A DNA stretch of 64,000 nucleotides from the NCBI GenBank assembly GCA_024867545.1, contig JANFNE010000025.1, positions 744,001-808,000 on the forward strand. Direction: 5' to 3'. The DNA is from Phytopythium helicoides (Eukaryota > Oomycota > Peronosporomycetes > Pythiales > Pythiaceae). Of this stretch, positions 12,001-24,326 are shown piece by piece (within the stretch, counting starts at the first letter, position 1; each line of letters begins with the position of its first letter). The translations under genes were made by a program, and so were the position numbers. The notes beneath the pieces were generated by a model. It was not told where the DNA came from, did no database searches, and worked only from the letters and a program-made list of their open reading frames with translations.

Positions 12001-14305
12001 CGTTTGCCGGTGATACAGTCTATTGTGCTGTGTAATCATGTTACCTCTTCTTGTTTTGGACAACAATCGCCTACCCTTTGTATGATACACGCCGTCAGTG
12101 AAAGCTAGGTAACGTAGTGCAGACAAACAGCCATTAAAGCTCCAGCTATCCCCCCATTTCCAACGCGGTGGAAGCATAACATGAGGGGGAACACCGCTAG
12201 GAATACCTAAACGAATTTGTGTCTGTCTCCGTAGCAGGAGATAGTCTAGAATTGCTTTTTTCAAACTGGAGTAGTAATTGGTTGCCATTGCATCTTGCTC
12301 CTCGGTCAGAATCGACTGAAGTCGAGGAGATAGGTTCATTGATCCAACATATTTGAGTGCCGCAGCTTCTATTCGACACTTAATCGCTGGTGACAGTGGC
12401 GTTATATATTTCAAATCAATAAATGTTTTGGAGTGCAAGCACTCAAAATACTTCGTTTCGGAGGCTTCTGGTGAGATTTTTTTGCCTCTGCTGTTTACGT
12501 TTTGGGCAGGCGGCAACATTTTAGGTGGTAGAAACGCCACTCCAAGCTTGGAGCTGTCCCCACGATTGTCACCACTGATGTTTTCAGCCACCAGTCGCCT
12601 AGCGGAATCTGAAAAGTTGGAGCCAATGCGGTTTGATGGAGACAGCGAGCACAAGTTGAGATCAGGTTCTACACATAGCGTTCGGCTGAGTGGGTCGAAT
12701 AACTCGAGCGCTATGACAGCATTGTCTCTAAACTCTGAAATGGGGACGCGATCATCAGTCAGAGTAGCACACGCTTGGGTCAGGGGGTCTTCTACCTTTT
12801 CTGGATCTGTTGATAGTATAGTAGAATGCGCATCTGGCTGGCTGTGAGGAGATACTTCGTTCGGTTGCTGTGAAAAATTATTCTGCCTTCTCGTGCTGAG
12901 ACAGTTCGCCTTGTGCCTACACCCTGAAACATTCGAGGTGATGGTCGTCGGGGAGGAGGAATGCTACAACCACAATCAACACTCGCTGCATCACCAGGTG
13001 GATCAAACTTCATTGCTGGTGGCAATTCTGGACTCAATAGCATAGACGTTTTCGGAATCCTGTCGAGCCATCGTATCTAACCCCTTCTTGCTTAACTGGA
13101 GGGTCATTAGGTATTTTCTCTAAGACTGGATGAATGCTTGTTTTTGAACCTACACCACGCTGTTTTGACACCCAAACATGCTGGTCGTCAGTGATGTTGG
13201 TGATATTCTATAGCGGCAGATATTCGGTTTACCGTTTGCCGCGAGAGAAGCTGGGGCTCCACCGACCCATCTGTGCAAATAAGGAACCCCACCCCAACGT
13301 CAAGCTCAACCTGTCAATTGCATTCAATTGTAAGGATCCTGTGCTGCGTAGAATCCATAATCGATTCTGAATATACCTGGTGGCACTGGTTCATGGCCTC
13401 GCCAATTTTCTGGATAACCGCCTGGAGCCATTCTTGCGCTTTTCCTGTATCCAGCGTTCCTGCTGAAGAGCTACAGCAAGCTGCCATCTCCATGTAACTG
13501 AACATTTGTTGAAGATGTGGTGCTGCTGCATTCGCAGCTCGAGAAGATCGAGACGAAGGAGCTTCTGTGAGTGTCTTGTTTTGACAAAGAGATGGCATCT
13601 TTACGAAGCCGGTGTAACGCGAGTTTCCGGTTGTTTGTAGCGCAAACTTATCAAGGAACGTTCGGTCAGGTTCTTGTTGTCATCGCCGATGTTAGTGCTG
13701 AGGTGGGGTTCAATGTGTTGCTTATGTCAAATACGTACCAAACACGGTCACGCGCTGCTGCGTTGCTAGAGTTTGTTGGGAGAATACACCAAATCCTGGA
13801 ATTCCCGCTGGTGCCTCCATTGCAAGCTTCACAGACGGATACCATGAGTTCATTAGCTAACATCGTAAAATTTGCGTTGATAGCAGACCTGCGAAGTGAT
13901 CCAATCACAAAGAAATCGCCAAACGGTTGTACATTCGCTTGATGTGATTGGTACACTCGCCAAGAGCGTCCGTGGAGTCTTGGGTGGCAGCATCGCTGAA
14001 GTGAGAGCTTCTTTGGTAGCATCTCTCCAGCTTCCATCTCCAGTTTGCTTGTTTACAAAAGGCAAGGCTACTCCTCCTGAACGAAGTCGTGGGAACTCTG
14101 GTCGTCGATATGGAGTATACGTCGGAGGCGCGAGCGCTGAGAATATGGCCGCCTCTGTCACTGCCTCCTTTGAAGCTCGGAGCGACTCCATCTCAACGCG
14201 AGCAATCGGAGAATAGCTCGCGCCTCCGAAGGATGACCTTTCGCCTTTCCGCCTACTCAGAAAATGCAACGCAAGAAAATGCCCAGCCACGTCTTTAATT
14301 GCCAT
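1..14305 (-). CDS. Divergent dynein heavy chain, truncated at the left edge (C-terminus missing)
   Basis: Motor subunit of a dynein, probably axonemal or a divergent relative. The main exon stays open from about 9,865 to base 1 with no stop. It reads, in order: linker, AAA1 (P-loop GPSGSGKT near 8,495, preceded by YGFEYIGN), AAA2 (GDAGSGKS near 7,460; WVILDGEID near 7,150), AAA3 (GPSDCGKT near 6,145; GVIFIDDLH near 5,850), AAA4 with a degenerate P-loop (LLGRRGCKL near 4,840), stalk coiled coils flanking a presumed microtubule-binding domain (about 3,900-2,750), the AAA5 approach (WLGDLLMATA near 2,700), and an AAA6-type GVFHAVI near 90. The tail and start of the linker lie at 9,928-12,867, split off by candidate introns 9,866-9,927 (62 nt) and 12,868-12,920 (53 nt, ending TTTTTCACAG). 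Upstream exons to an ATG at 14,305 are inferred from the missing tail length and are unresolved. AAA1 lacks the Walker B acidic pair. Family call sure; subfamily unknown; a DNHD1-like origin is only a guess. Confidence 0.87.
9866..9927 (-). other. Candidate 62-nt intron in the dynein linker
   Basis: The tail frame (stop at 9,820) and the motor frame (open to base 1) overlap here and cannot be joined by reading through. A GTACGA donor at 9,927 and an ATCAG acceptor ending at 9,866 link them in phase 0 and give a linker-like sequence running into LDKRSLEDV. A one-base frameshift in the overlap is the alternative. Confidence 0.5.
12921..14305 (-). other. Probable 5' exons of the dynein heavy chain, structure unresolved
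   Basis: Open frames at 13,853-14,305 (starts MAIKDVAGH), 13,666-14,037, 13,314-13,598 and 12,921-13,076 overlap in three phases, as expected of short exons with small introns. The last one splices in phase 0 to the tail exon across the 53-nt intron at 12,868-12,920, which is well supported. The part before AAA1 is otherwise some 400 residues shorter than usual for a dynein, and these exons would fill that gap. A GTACGT donor followed by CACTAAC near 13,690-13,740 suggests another intron, but none of the joins I tried gave a clean frame. A separate small gene cannot be excluded. Confidence 0.45.
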
Positions 14306-14422
14306 ATAGAGATAAGCTAAGGCATCGGTGAGCTGCCATGAACGTGTTGATTATATACTGGAGGTGGCACCTGCACCATGCCGAGGTCTCATCTCCTCTT
14401 TCGACTCCTAGTGTTGGCGAGA

Positions 14423-15862
<1,440 letters not shown>

Positions 15863-16089
15863 GGTCGACGGGCGGGGGCGGCAGGCGGCGGCGGGGAGCG
15901 GCAGGAGGCGCGGCAGGCGGCGCGGCGGGCGGCAGGAGGCGCGAGCAGCAATGGGCCGGCTCGGCGCGGTGGTGTCTGTTGGCTGCAAGATACTTGGAGG
16001 TTTTATTCGCGAAAAGAGCAAAAAAACCTCGACACTTTTCTAGAAAGTGCGGCGGAGCTCCATTGCCCAAGCGCGCGCTGTCGGATAGG
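15863..16089. promoter_or_regulatory. Short bidirectional promoter between RUVBL1 and MOG1
   Basis: These 227 bp separate the two divergent ATGs (15,862 minus, 16,090 plus), so both promoters and 5' leaders must lie here. The RUVBL1 side is very GC-rich with repeated GGCAGG/GGCGGC blocks at about 15,880-15,960. The MOG1 side is AT-richer near 16,000-16,045. I saw no clear initiator consensus. Confidence 0.6.
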
Positions 16090-16815
16090 ATGAGCTCCGT
16101 GCGGCCGCTGTTTGGCGGCGCGCTGAGCTGCGTCGTCCCCGAGGGCTTCGAGGACGTCAGGTGCGTCGAGTGCAGCGTGCGGTCGCCGATTTCCGCGGCT
16201 TCTGGCGGTCTCTGGAGCTCACACGACGCGCGAGAGCAGCTCGTTCCGACAGGTGCCAGACAACCAGGAGGTGTTCGCGAACGCCGCGACCGACGCCTGC
16301 GTGATCGTGGAGCTGCTGCAGCTGGAGGAGGACGTGGTGGACGCAGGCAGCGCGCGCCACTTCTTCGACGACGTCGCGCGCTCCAACGGCTGCGCGCCGG
16401 AGGACGTGCGCGTGCTGCTGCAGGAGCCCGCGGTGGACGCGCAGCACGCACCGAACGTGCCCGAGATGCGCGCCGCCAGCATTATCGTCGGCGACCAGCG
16501 CGTGGCCAAGTTCAAGGAGGGAGACCACGCCAAGAACGTCGTGCGCGTGTACCTCGGCAACATTCGGTGCGTGGATGCAGCGATGGAGAACTGGTTGTGT
16601 AGGCGAGGCTAACTCGGAGATGACGTTGGTGCTGTGACAGCCTGCCCCACGTGACCACCGACGTGGTCATCTCCGTATCGGCGCCCATGGCCATCAACCC
16701 GGCGAGCAGCAGCAGCGGCGCCTTCCAGTTCGAGAACAACTCGGAGGTCAGCGCCGCGATATTTATGCAGGCTTTCACATCGTTCGCCGTACAGGACTGG
16801 TCGCTCTTCGAGTGA
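16090..16815 (+). CDS. MOG1: Ran-binding protein MOG1 (RANGRF homologue)
   Basis: MOG1 binds Ran GTPase and promotes nucleotide release, supporting nuclear protein import. Three exons, 16,090-16,160, 16,237-16,566 and 16,641-16,815, join in frame to 191 residues, close to the 186 of the human protein. The N-terminal block RPLFGGALSCVVP, the signature VPDNQEVFA across intron 1 and the C-terminal LPHVTTDVVISVSAP followed by DWSLFE match the family order. Intron 1 (76 nt, GTGCGT donor) is phase 2 and restores DVSSSFRQVPDNQ. Intron 2 (74 nt, GTGCGT) restores IRLPHV. The long frame ending at 16,612 simply reads through intron 2. The gene converges on the transporter gene with 213 bp between stops. 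Confidence 0.93.
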
Positions 16816-17028
16816 CGAGTGCAGATCCAACGCGAAGCGGGTAGAATGCAGCAACCTCTGTAGCAGTTGTTGTAACATCAAGACAACAACGCCAAAGACC
16901 GGGATGAAGGATACAAACTTTACAATAATCTGGGTCATACAGCAGTCCCGAGTCGAGCAGCGCACCTCCATGCTGCCCCGACTCCTTTCAACACCACACT
17001 CAACGCTACACGACATATCATACTTAGT

Positions 17029-18720
17029 CTAGCAGCCGTCGCCGCCGGCGATCGTAAGGCACGACGTGGACGGGAAGATGCTCAAAATGTTGGTAAGCAC
17101 GGCCCAGATGAGCGCAAAGAGCAGGTACCCGACCGTGATGGCGCCCATGAACCAGCTCGAGGCTCCGAGGCGCTTCATGAGCTGCGTCTGCTCCTTCTGA
17201 CGCGGCAGCATAATTAAAAAGCCCAGCGACAGCAGGTTCACGATGTACATGATGATGACCGTCCAGAAAATGTCGCTGCGCACGCCGTTCGTGTCGTTCT
17301 GGATACGCTCGGTGTCGAGGTTGAACGGTGCGTCCACGTTACGCGTCAGGGCGGTGGCGAACGGAGCGCCGAGGTTGTACACAGTGGTCAGCAGACCGTA
17401 CATGGCGCCTTCGTGGCCCTCGGCCGACAGCTCGACGATGATGAAGGAACTGACAATGAAGATGATTCCCAGCGGGATCTGCTCAAGCACGGGCACACCG
17501 AGCCAGAACCACTCCGCACGGTACAGATCCCAGATCGTAAGCGTCTTGACTGTCGCGTCCAGAGCAACGTAGCAGCACATGGTGACGATCGGCGTGCGGC
17601 GCCAGTCCCACTGGAGACCGTACTTGCCGGCGAACCAAATGGATGCTGCGAAGACGGTGTACGTGAGCACGGCGGCAATCTTCTCGTGCAACGGCGACGT
17701 GCCAATCCAGTACTGTTGGATGGGGTTCTTGGACGTGTACGTGAAGGAAGCGAGGATGCCCGAGAAGAGCTGGTACGCAATGTACTGGTACACAGCACGC
17801 GTCTGCATGATCTCCCACAGGGTTGTGATGTACACGCGGAAGTCGATGCGTTCGCAGCGGTCCTCTCGGATAAAGAACCAGGTGACTGGAAGAATCGGCG
17901 CAATGAGGATGGCCACGATGAGCATCAGCATGGGGAACGACAGCGAGAAGGAGAAGTCGCCGCCGTAGTCCTCGCCGTTGAAGCCGATGGCAATGAGAAC
18001 TTGGGCGAGAATCGTGAACGTCCATCGCGTCGTGTAGATGACAGTCTGGGTGTAACCACGCACGTTGGTGGGCTCACGCTGCGCCAATTCGACTACAAAG
18101 CCGTCCGAGCACACGTCAGCGAGCAGGTAGCCGAAAGCACACAGCATCATTGGGATGATGTACTTGCTGCCCTGGTTGGCGGCGTCGTAGTTGATGGTCG
18201 CGTTGATCTCAGCCGTGTAGTCCTCTGGCTTGGTCGATCGGTAGGCCGCGTCGGTGAAGTACGGGTCACCGGCAGGCGTACAGGCCATGTAGATAAGCAT
18301 TACCAGCGAAATGGTCCAGCCGATGAGCATGTACGGGCGCCGGCGGTAGCCTTGGATCGGGAAACAGTCGGACAGAATGCCGTAGAAAACCTTGAACGAC
18401 CAGGGAATCTGAACCAGCACGGCCGCCGTGGTCGTCTGGGCTCCAGAGATGTTGAGGTAGTTTTGCAGGAACGGGTAGACGACGTTGGGCAGGAGGCCGT
18501 CAATGAGTCCGACGGCGGCGTACTGGGCTACGAGGCCGATGTAGTCGCGCGAGAAGAGACTCGGGGCGCCACCATCACGCAGGGCACCGCCCTCAATGGC
18601 GTCGTCGTAGACGTGACGCAGCTTGCGGTACTCCCTCGGCGTGTCGTCCTCGCTCGTCATGCCGTTGCCGAGGATGCTGACGTCTGCGTCGAGCGTCATG
18701 GTGTAGTCGATGTCCTTCAT
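17029..18720 (-). CDS. BT1-family (FBT) folate/biopterin transporter, MFS
   Basis: This 563-residue polytopic membrane protein belongs to the BT1/folate-biopterin transporter family, which carries pteridines, folates or related small molecules; I recall oomycetes having many copies. The hallmark stretch YAAVGLIDGLLPNVVYPF is followed by IPWSFKVFYGILSDCFPI and RRRPYMLIGW (the MFS loop 2-3 region). About twelve hydrophobic segments follow, and a conserved LLADVCSDGFVVELAQRE. A long hydrophilic N-terminus of about 75 residues precedes the first membrane segment. I chose the ATG at 18,720 (MKDIDYTM); the frame is open further upstream but only from a GTG at 18,831. No intron is needed. The substrate cannot be told from sequence. 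Confidence 0.9.
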   Translation of the reverse strand: MKDIDYTMTLDADVSILGNGMTSEDDTPREYRKLRHVYDDAIEGGALRDGGAPSLFSRDYIGLVAQYAAVGLIDGLLPNVVYPFLQNYLNISGAQTTTAAVLVQIPWSFKVFYGILSDCFPIQGYRRRPYMLIGWTISLVMLIYMACTPAGDPYFTDAAYRSTKPEDYTAEINATINYDAANQGSKYIIPMMLCAFGYLLADVCSDGFVVELAQREPTNVRGYTQTVIYTTRWTFTILAQVLIAIGFNGEDYGGDFSFSLSFPMLMLIVAILIAPILPVTWFFIREDRCERIDFRVYITTLWEIMQTRAVYQYIAYQLFSGILASFTYTSKNPIQQYWIGTSPLHEKIAAVLTYTVFAASIWFAGKYGLQWDWRRTPIVTMCCYVALDATVKTLTIWDLYRAEWFWLGVPVLEQIPLGIIFIVSSFIIVELSAEGHEGAMYGLLTTVYNLGAPFATALTRNVDAPFNLDTERIQNDTNGVRSDIFWTVIIMYIVNLLSLGFLIMLPRQKEQTQLMKRLGASSWFMGAITVGYLLFALIWAVLTNILSIFPSTSCLTIAGGDGC

Positions 18721-19997
18721 CGCGAAGGCAGAAGGGTCCAAGCGACGGAAGCTTGGCAAGTGACGACCGGCAGGCAGGTCACGAGCAGCGGCGTCGAGTC
18801 GGCAGAACGGCGAGTGGTGAGCAGCCAACACGCTGCAGCGGCCTGTGTGACGGCCGCAATACCGCGAATACTTGTTGACTGCGCGACGGCAAAGGCTGCC
18901 GGAGCGAGGACGAAGTCAACGCTGTCGGACGTCAACAAGTGCTGCGGGTCGCACTGTCGCCACTGGCCCAGCTGGCGGGTCCTGCATGCTCTCTTGCCGC
19001 TGACTCCACCTGCAAACGCTGTGAGCTCACATGTTGCGGTCGATATCAACAAACCGTGAGCACTGCTGAAAGTCTCCGGGGGATGGGAAAAACAGCGAGT
19101 CCCTCTGTCCGCGCATACAGACGTCAAGTGGCCATCAGACGGCCCACTCGTCCTCGGTCTCACTTCAGCCGCAACGCATAATCGAGCCTCGGTCGGAACG
19201 CAAGGAAGTAGGGATTTGCGGATTTTCATTGACGCTGGGCTTGGCGTACACCTTCGCGACGTCGTCGCGGCGAGACCAAGCAATTTCTTACGAGCAGACA
19301 GGTGCACCCTTCATGGACGCCATCCTGCCCGGCATATCGTCGCCGTGTTGACCACCGCACACGAAGAAAGTGTTTTCTACATGGAGCTCAAGAGTGCTCT
19401 CGCAACGCGCTTCGTTCGACAGAGTCAGGAGAACTGAAAGGATTGTGCTGGGAGGAAATGATCTCTGCAGCTGTGGTAGAGGCCAGCGGTTGCAGTCACT
19501 CGCTCAGCCGGTGGCGGTGCCACATGGTGTGCTGATTTTCGCCGTTAGCCACCACGGTCTCTGCTAAGCGCAGCGTCACGTCATGCCCGCGGACGCTTAC
19601 CGCTGACTGAACAGACCAGGCACCCCCTATGCAAATGGGGGGATTTCCCGCGGGACCATCTCTTTCTCCTCTGGAGCGAGCACCAAGTGTCGAGTCCCAC
19701 GCAATGCGCAATGCTGCGACGTTGGCACAAGTTGTGCCTACGCTCGCGCCTCGCGAGCTCCATGGCGCCCTCGGGGGTTCCTTTGAAACAGTGGCACCGC
19801 CATCCAGCCGTGCACCGAGCAGTCAACCGCGGCCACGGTGGACGCCGAGTTGAGCTCCATGGCGATTTGACCCACGAACGCACGCCGTAAAAAAGCAGCC
19901 AGCGCATCCATCCATCCATCCACATGCGACCGCGCGCAAAACCCAGCCAGCCCCTCGTTTCTCCCGCGCTAGCTACAGGCAACGGCCGCAAACCACC
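18721..19997. other. 1.3 kb intergenic region between divergent transporter and Rpp21 genes
   Basis: No reading frame here shows family similarity. It must hold the promoter and leader of the minus-strand transporter and of the plus-strand Rpp21-like gene. The open frames, up to 196 residues at 18,717-19,307 on the minus strand, have Cys/Ser/Thr-rich composition without domains and look like chance. Confidence 0.55.
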
Positions 19998-20033
19998 GCC
20001 GCCACCAAAGCCGCCACCAAAGCCGCCACCAAA
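19998..20033. repeat. Three perfect 12-bp tandem repeats directly before the Rpp21 start codon
   Basis: The unit gccgccaccaaa occurs three times without change at 19,998-20,009, 20,010-20,021 and 20,022-20,033. It ends three bases before the ATG at 20,037. Each unit resembles a Kozak-like context (gccaccaaag), so copy number would set leader length rather than protein sequence. Confidence 0.9.
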
Positions 20034-20036
20034 GCC

Positions 20037-20869
20037 ATGCAGAGCTCCGCGGCGCCGCTGCTGCCGGACGTGCGGCTGCCCGCCGGCCGCCACTCGCGGC
20101 AGCTCGAGCGCCGCCTCGGCTTCCTCTGGCGCGCGGCGCTCGCGGCCCGCGCGGCGCCCGCGCTCGCGCACCGTCTCAGCGCGTCCTTGCTGCGCCTCGC
20201 GAGCGCCAACCGCGCCGCGCTGCCCGCGGAGCTGCTCGACTTTCTCTGCGAGCGCTGCGCCGCGCTGCTGCTGCCCACGCTCTCGGCCAACGTGCGCGTG
20301 GCGCCGCAGCCGCTCGACAGCGCCGCGAACCGCAGGATCCAGCGCCAGCGCCGCGTCGCCAGGCGCTCGCAGACCGCAGGGCTCCCGGCCGAGCGCATCA
20401 AGTGCGCGCTGGTGGGTTCCGCTCACGCTGCTCGAGTAGCGGGCAAGGGAGGATTTCTAGGCCTGACGAGCTGTGGGCGTTCACCGTGCAGCGCGTGACG
20501 TGCAGCCAGTGCGGACACGCCAACGTCCGAGCGGCGGCGACGGTCGTCAACAAGCCCAAGAGCAAGAAGCCGAAGAAGAGAGCGCGAGAGGAGGAGGACG
20601 CAGACCAACCGGCGGCCAAGCGCGTCAAGCCACACGGGATCGGGGGAGAGACCGGCAGCAAAGTGAGCCTGACGACGGCAAAGCAAGAGGACAAGCCTCT
20701 GCTACCAGCTGTGCGCAGCGTGCTTGCGCCGCCACCGTCCCCGCCGAGGAAGCTGCTGGACGCCAAGCGTAAGAAGAAAAAGAAGAACGCCGGAGCGGAC
20801 GGGTCGACGGCTGCAAAGAGCAGCTTGAACTCATTCCTCCAGGGCTTGCGGCCAGGAACATCCAAGTGA
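20037..20869 (+). CDS. RNase P/MRP protein subunit, Rpp21/Rpr2/Snm1 family
   Basis: Family members are zinc-ribbon subunits of nuclear RNase P (tRNA 5' maturation) or RNase MRP. Exon 1 (20,037-20,401) and exon 2 (20,461-20,869) join over a 59-nt intron with GTGCGC donor and TTTCTAG acceptor to give 257 residues. The zinc ribbon is seen as FLCERCAALLLP (Cys71, Cys74) and VTCSQCGH (Cys136, Cys139); the second pair lies across the splice, so the intron join is supported by function. The C-terminal 100 residues are basic and low-complexity, with several lysine-rich nuclear-localisation-like runs (KKPKKRAREE, AKRKKKKKN). The protein is longer than human Rpp21 (154 residues) because of this tail. 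I cannot decide between RNase P and MRP. The stop lies 52 bp from the converging CARMIL stop. Confidence 0.82.
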
Positions 20870-20921
20870 TCGGACCGAGTGGGGTGGAGGATACAATACA
20901 CTTTGTTTCTTTACTGGCAGC

Positions 20922-23900
20922 CTACGAAAGCGAAAACGACGACGAGAGCGCGGTCAGCTCGTTCCACTGCGCCGTGAAGTCGATACTTTCGTGAGGGTCG
21001 TGGGACCGCCCCGATCCGCTGCCCAGATCCCACGAGTTCATTGTCGATGGATAACGCGACCGGTAAATTGCGCTGGAGCTCAAGTCAGCAGCAGCTTGCC
21101 ATGTCTTGCTTCCTCGTGACTTGGGTTGTAGATCGGGCGATGGGCATCGGGGCATTAGATTAGGAACGCTTTGAACACTTTCGCTTGAGTGCTTCGACTC
21201 TCCGTGAGTAACGTTGTTGCCGTCTTGGACGTCTGGATTTGCTGTGAGACGTAACGTTACCTCATCTGTCGCAGCAGCCTTCTCAAAGAACGACACTCTA
21301 CGAGACTTGACACAGGGCTCATTTAGTCTAGAAACCTCAAGCCGTTCGTCTTGCGGTGGAATACATTCCTGGTTGCTTGGTGAAAGCAGCGAATCCCGAT
21401 GTCTTGACTGCTTAACATCCGCTTCTTCGACCTCGTTATGCTCATGGTATTGCTGTGTCGCCGTCGCTTGGTTTCGCTCAGTGACCTTGAAAATCTTCCC
21501 CAGGACGCCGAACAATTTTTCACGAGGTGGATTCTTCTGTCTTTCTAGAATCTACACGCAACAAACGGTTCATTATTCCTTACTAAGGATACCGGAATGT
21601 GAATCGTGCACGTACCCGCCTCGTGTCTTGAATCGGCATTTGAACCATCGTAATCGACTGGTTGTGGAACAAACCTTCGTAGAATGCGAAGAACCCATCA
21701 ACCGAAGTCCAGTTGTCGTCCCAAAACAGAGTGCGCAGACTGCAATTTTGAGGCAACGCGCGACCTAATGCTCGCGCCAGAAAATCACCGCACAAGTTGC
21801 CAGTCACGTCCAGCACTCGCAAACTGGAGGTGAACGGCAACGTGGCCACAACACCCAAAATCGTATGTGTCCCAAAGACAAATGACGAATAAGACTTGAG
21901 ACTCAACTCCCGTAGCTTAGAAGTTGAAACGCTAGGAGAGTTATTGGATTCAGAGGGAGATGAGCTTGCTTGAGGATCCCTGCATTCCGCATTTTCATGC
22001 AGAAGCCGAGGTGGCAGTGAACCATCATCTCTGCTTCGTGTTCGTGCCAGGATCAGCGAGAGAACTTGAGCAGCAGCTCGTTCGAGTGAAGTTGTCTTTT
22101 CTTGGGGCAAACTGCATTCGGGGATTTCGCCGGGCACGTTAACCTGCTCAGCAACACGCGCTCGCTGAACGCTTCGCCTAACGTAACCGTTTCCTTCAAG
22201 ACTCAGAGACTGCAATCCGGGGCGAGCTCGAATTGAGTGCAGGAGTAGCAGCGACTACATTTGACCGGTGGAATCAAGTCAGGGCTATGAGCTGAGTAAG
22301 GCATTCGACAGAGAGCTACGTACCGATTTGTCGTGAAGACAAGCGTGATCGATCCGCAATGAATACTGTGCCGTAGGTGGAGATGCATCGAGAAGCTGGG
22401 CAAGCGTCTCTGCTTTCTTGCCACGAAGATTATTCTCACTCAAGTCGACCATACAGGTGTGAGTTCGCACTGAATTGGTAAACATTGGTCCCAGGATATT
22501 ACGAAGGTACTCTCGTTTCAGACCTCTCGAATGACGAGGGTGAAATGTAGTCAATGCTCCACGTTTTGTGCGTTGGAACCGAAACAACGTGGACCCCGAC
22601 CCATCACTAGTGCTTTGGCCTACAGTGATCCGAGCCACGTGAAAGCACTTCATACCACGAAGAACAATCGTCGACAGACTACTGGTCTTTCCGAGGACGC
22701 TTCCAAGCGCTTTGCTAGCCTGGGAACGCATCTGTTAAAAGAAACATCAAGATGAACAAGTGCTGACTCGCCCAAGATCGAGTTGCTGCTGAAGAGCAAG
22801 GCCGAAGACATTCATGTCCAGTGCGGTTCGCGATACATCCAGTTGACGTAGGGTAAGTGCCCCTGTCAGCCATGCTGCCAACGCTGCAGTGCCTTTGTAA
22901 CCCAAGTGATTTCCAGATAGGTTTAGCTCGCAAAGCGAGCCAGCAAATGCTGTATTAGCGCCGAGTGAAGTCAGCAGCAGGCTGCTGGCAGGTTCAGTGA
23001 GCGAACACTTCTCAAGCCGAAGCAACTCCAATCCCGATGGTAGTAACTCCAGAGTAACTGCGAGCTCTACTGACATCTTTTGAGAGAATCGGTTAAATGA
23101 TAAGTCTAGACGCCGAAGTCGATGCTGCTCGTCTTTGTGATAAGTCGTCCGCGTGGGAAAATCCTTGTGGATAGTCGACTGGAGGATGATATTCTGAAGA
23201 ATCTTTAACGAAGAGCTAGATAATCTAACACGATTAAGAGCAATGCCGCTAACATTTGAGGTATGAGAAAGCAGCGACTGGAACAAAGCTGCGACTCCGG
23301 TATCATTGACTCGCATTTGTCGAACTGCAATGCTATCAACGCAGTTTGCGTGTTCGATTGCCCGAGCTAATGCTAACGATTCTCTCATGAGTAGGATTTT
23401 CCGTGACGGTAGACCTAGACCAAAACACCTCAACAGTGCCAATGTAACTCGATTAACTGGACCTTGATCGTGATAGTTATTGAACCTTTGTCTATCGCTG
23501 TGGGTGATCTGCTCGTCAGTATTATGATTAGCACCAACGCCCACTGGGGTCACTAGACAGTATCGAAAGTCGACACATGATGTTGAGCGAATGCACTCTT
23601 GGAGCCTCTTCATAACATCATCGCGGTAAGGAGTCTCAACGTCGTCACAGAAAGCGCGGTATGCGCTTGCGATTGCAGTGAATTGTTGTTGCAAGTTTTC
23701 GTCTTGACCCACCTGGTTGACGTTTTCTTTGTCAACATATTCTTGCCAACCGCACGGAGGAGGGAAGAGAACTGGTGGTAGTGATGAAATGCAAATCGGA
23801 GTAAGTGAAGCTGGCGCTGTAGAAGCCGAACAATGCTTTCACTGTGAGCACCGGGATCGATGTGAACTGCTGCTAACTTGGCCACTTCCTCTTCCCCTGC

Positions 23901-24326
23901 TATGGAAAATCCTTGGCCTGTGGAAGAGGCAAACTCAATCTTGATAGATGTTGTTGCACTGGAATCGCTCGACGGTAAAGTAGAATCAACCGTTATGTGG
24001 CTTCCGGCGCCGTTCGTACAGCGCATGATCGAAATCTTAGTGATATGAATTATTTGGTACACTGCAGCTTGTTCGATGGTTGTGCGCATCGGCTTTTTAC
24101 TTCGCCAGAGCCACACTCGAAGCGCAGAAATGACTAGCAACCGCTTGTGAAATCCTCCGCCGCGCTTGTGTTGCATCACCCATTTCATAAGCAGCGGAGA
24201 ATCGCTCCGCGAGGTGAACAGTCTCTCGATCGCATCCAACTCTGTTGCTTTAAGGTCCTGATAGCTGAGGCGGTTGACTGGCCAAGGAGTGCGATCGATG
24301 GTCTCCTCGATATGTGGCTCCGACAT
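20922..24326 (-). CDS. CARMIL-like capping-protein regulator (PH + leucine-rich repeats)
   Basis: CARMIL proteins bind and uncap actin capping protein and link it to the membrane. The first exon (ATG at 24,326) encodes a PH-like domain (HKRLLVISALRVWLW, then IKIEFASSTGQGF). The following exons carry leucine-rich repeats (LRRLDLSFNRFSQ, LCELNLSGNHLGYKG, MVDLSENNLRGKKAETLAQ, LRVLDVTGNLCGDFLARAL), then CSLRTLFWDDN and ITMVQMPIQDTRR, the end of the CARMIL LRR array. Introns with clear signals and correct phase lie at 22,210-22,323 and 21,552-21,615, both with GTACGT donors; others near 22,735-22,770 and 23,735-23,800 are not placed exactly. The roughly 230-residue C-terminus is polar and disordered. 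I did not identify a capping-protein-interaction motif in it, so capping-protein binding is inferred only from the PH-LRR layout. Confidence 0.75.

Noticed and set aside
16253..16612. 119-codon frame as the MOG1 gene
   Set aside because: It starts at a GTG inside the VPDNQ motif and reads into intron 2; the three-exon model restores both conserved ends.
17413..19059. 548-codon plus-strand frame
   Set aside because: Antisense to the BT1 transporter; Arg/Val/Asp-rich translation without any recognisable family.
18717..19307. 196-codon frame upstream of the transporter
   Set aside because: Cys/Ser/Thr-rich, no domain, overlaps the expected promoter; treated as chance.
22747..23712. Separate LRR gene starting at an internal GTG
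   Set aside because: The LRR continues from the PH-containing exon upstream and into exons downstream on the same strand, matching one CARMIL-like gene.
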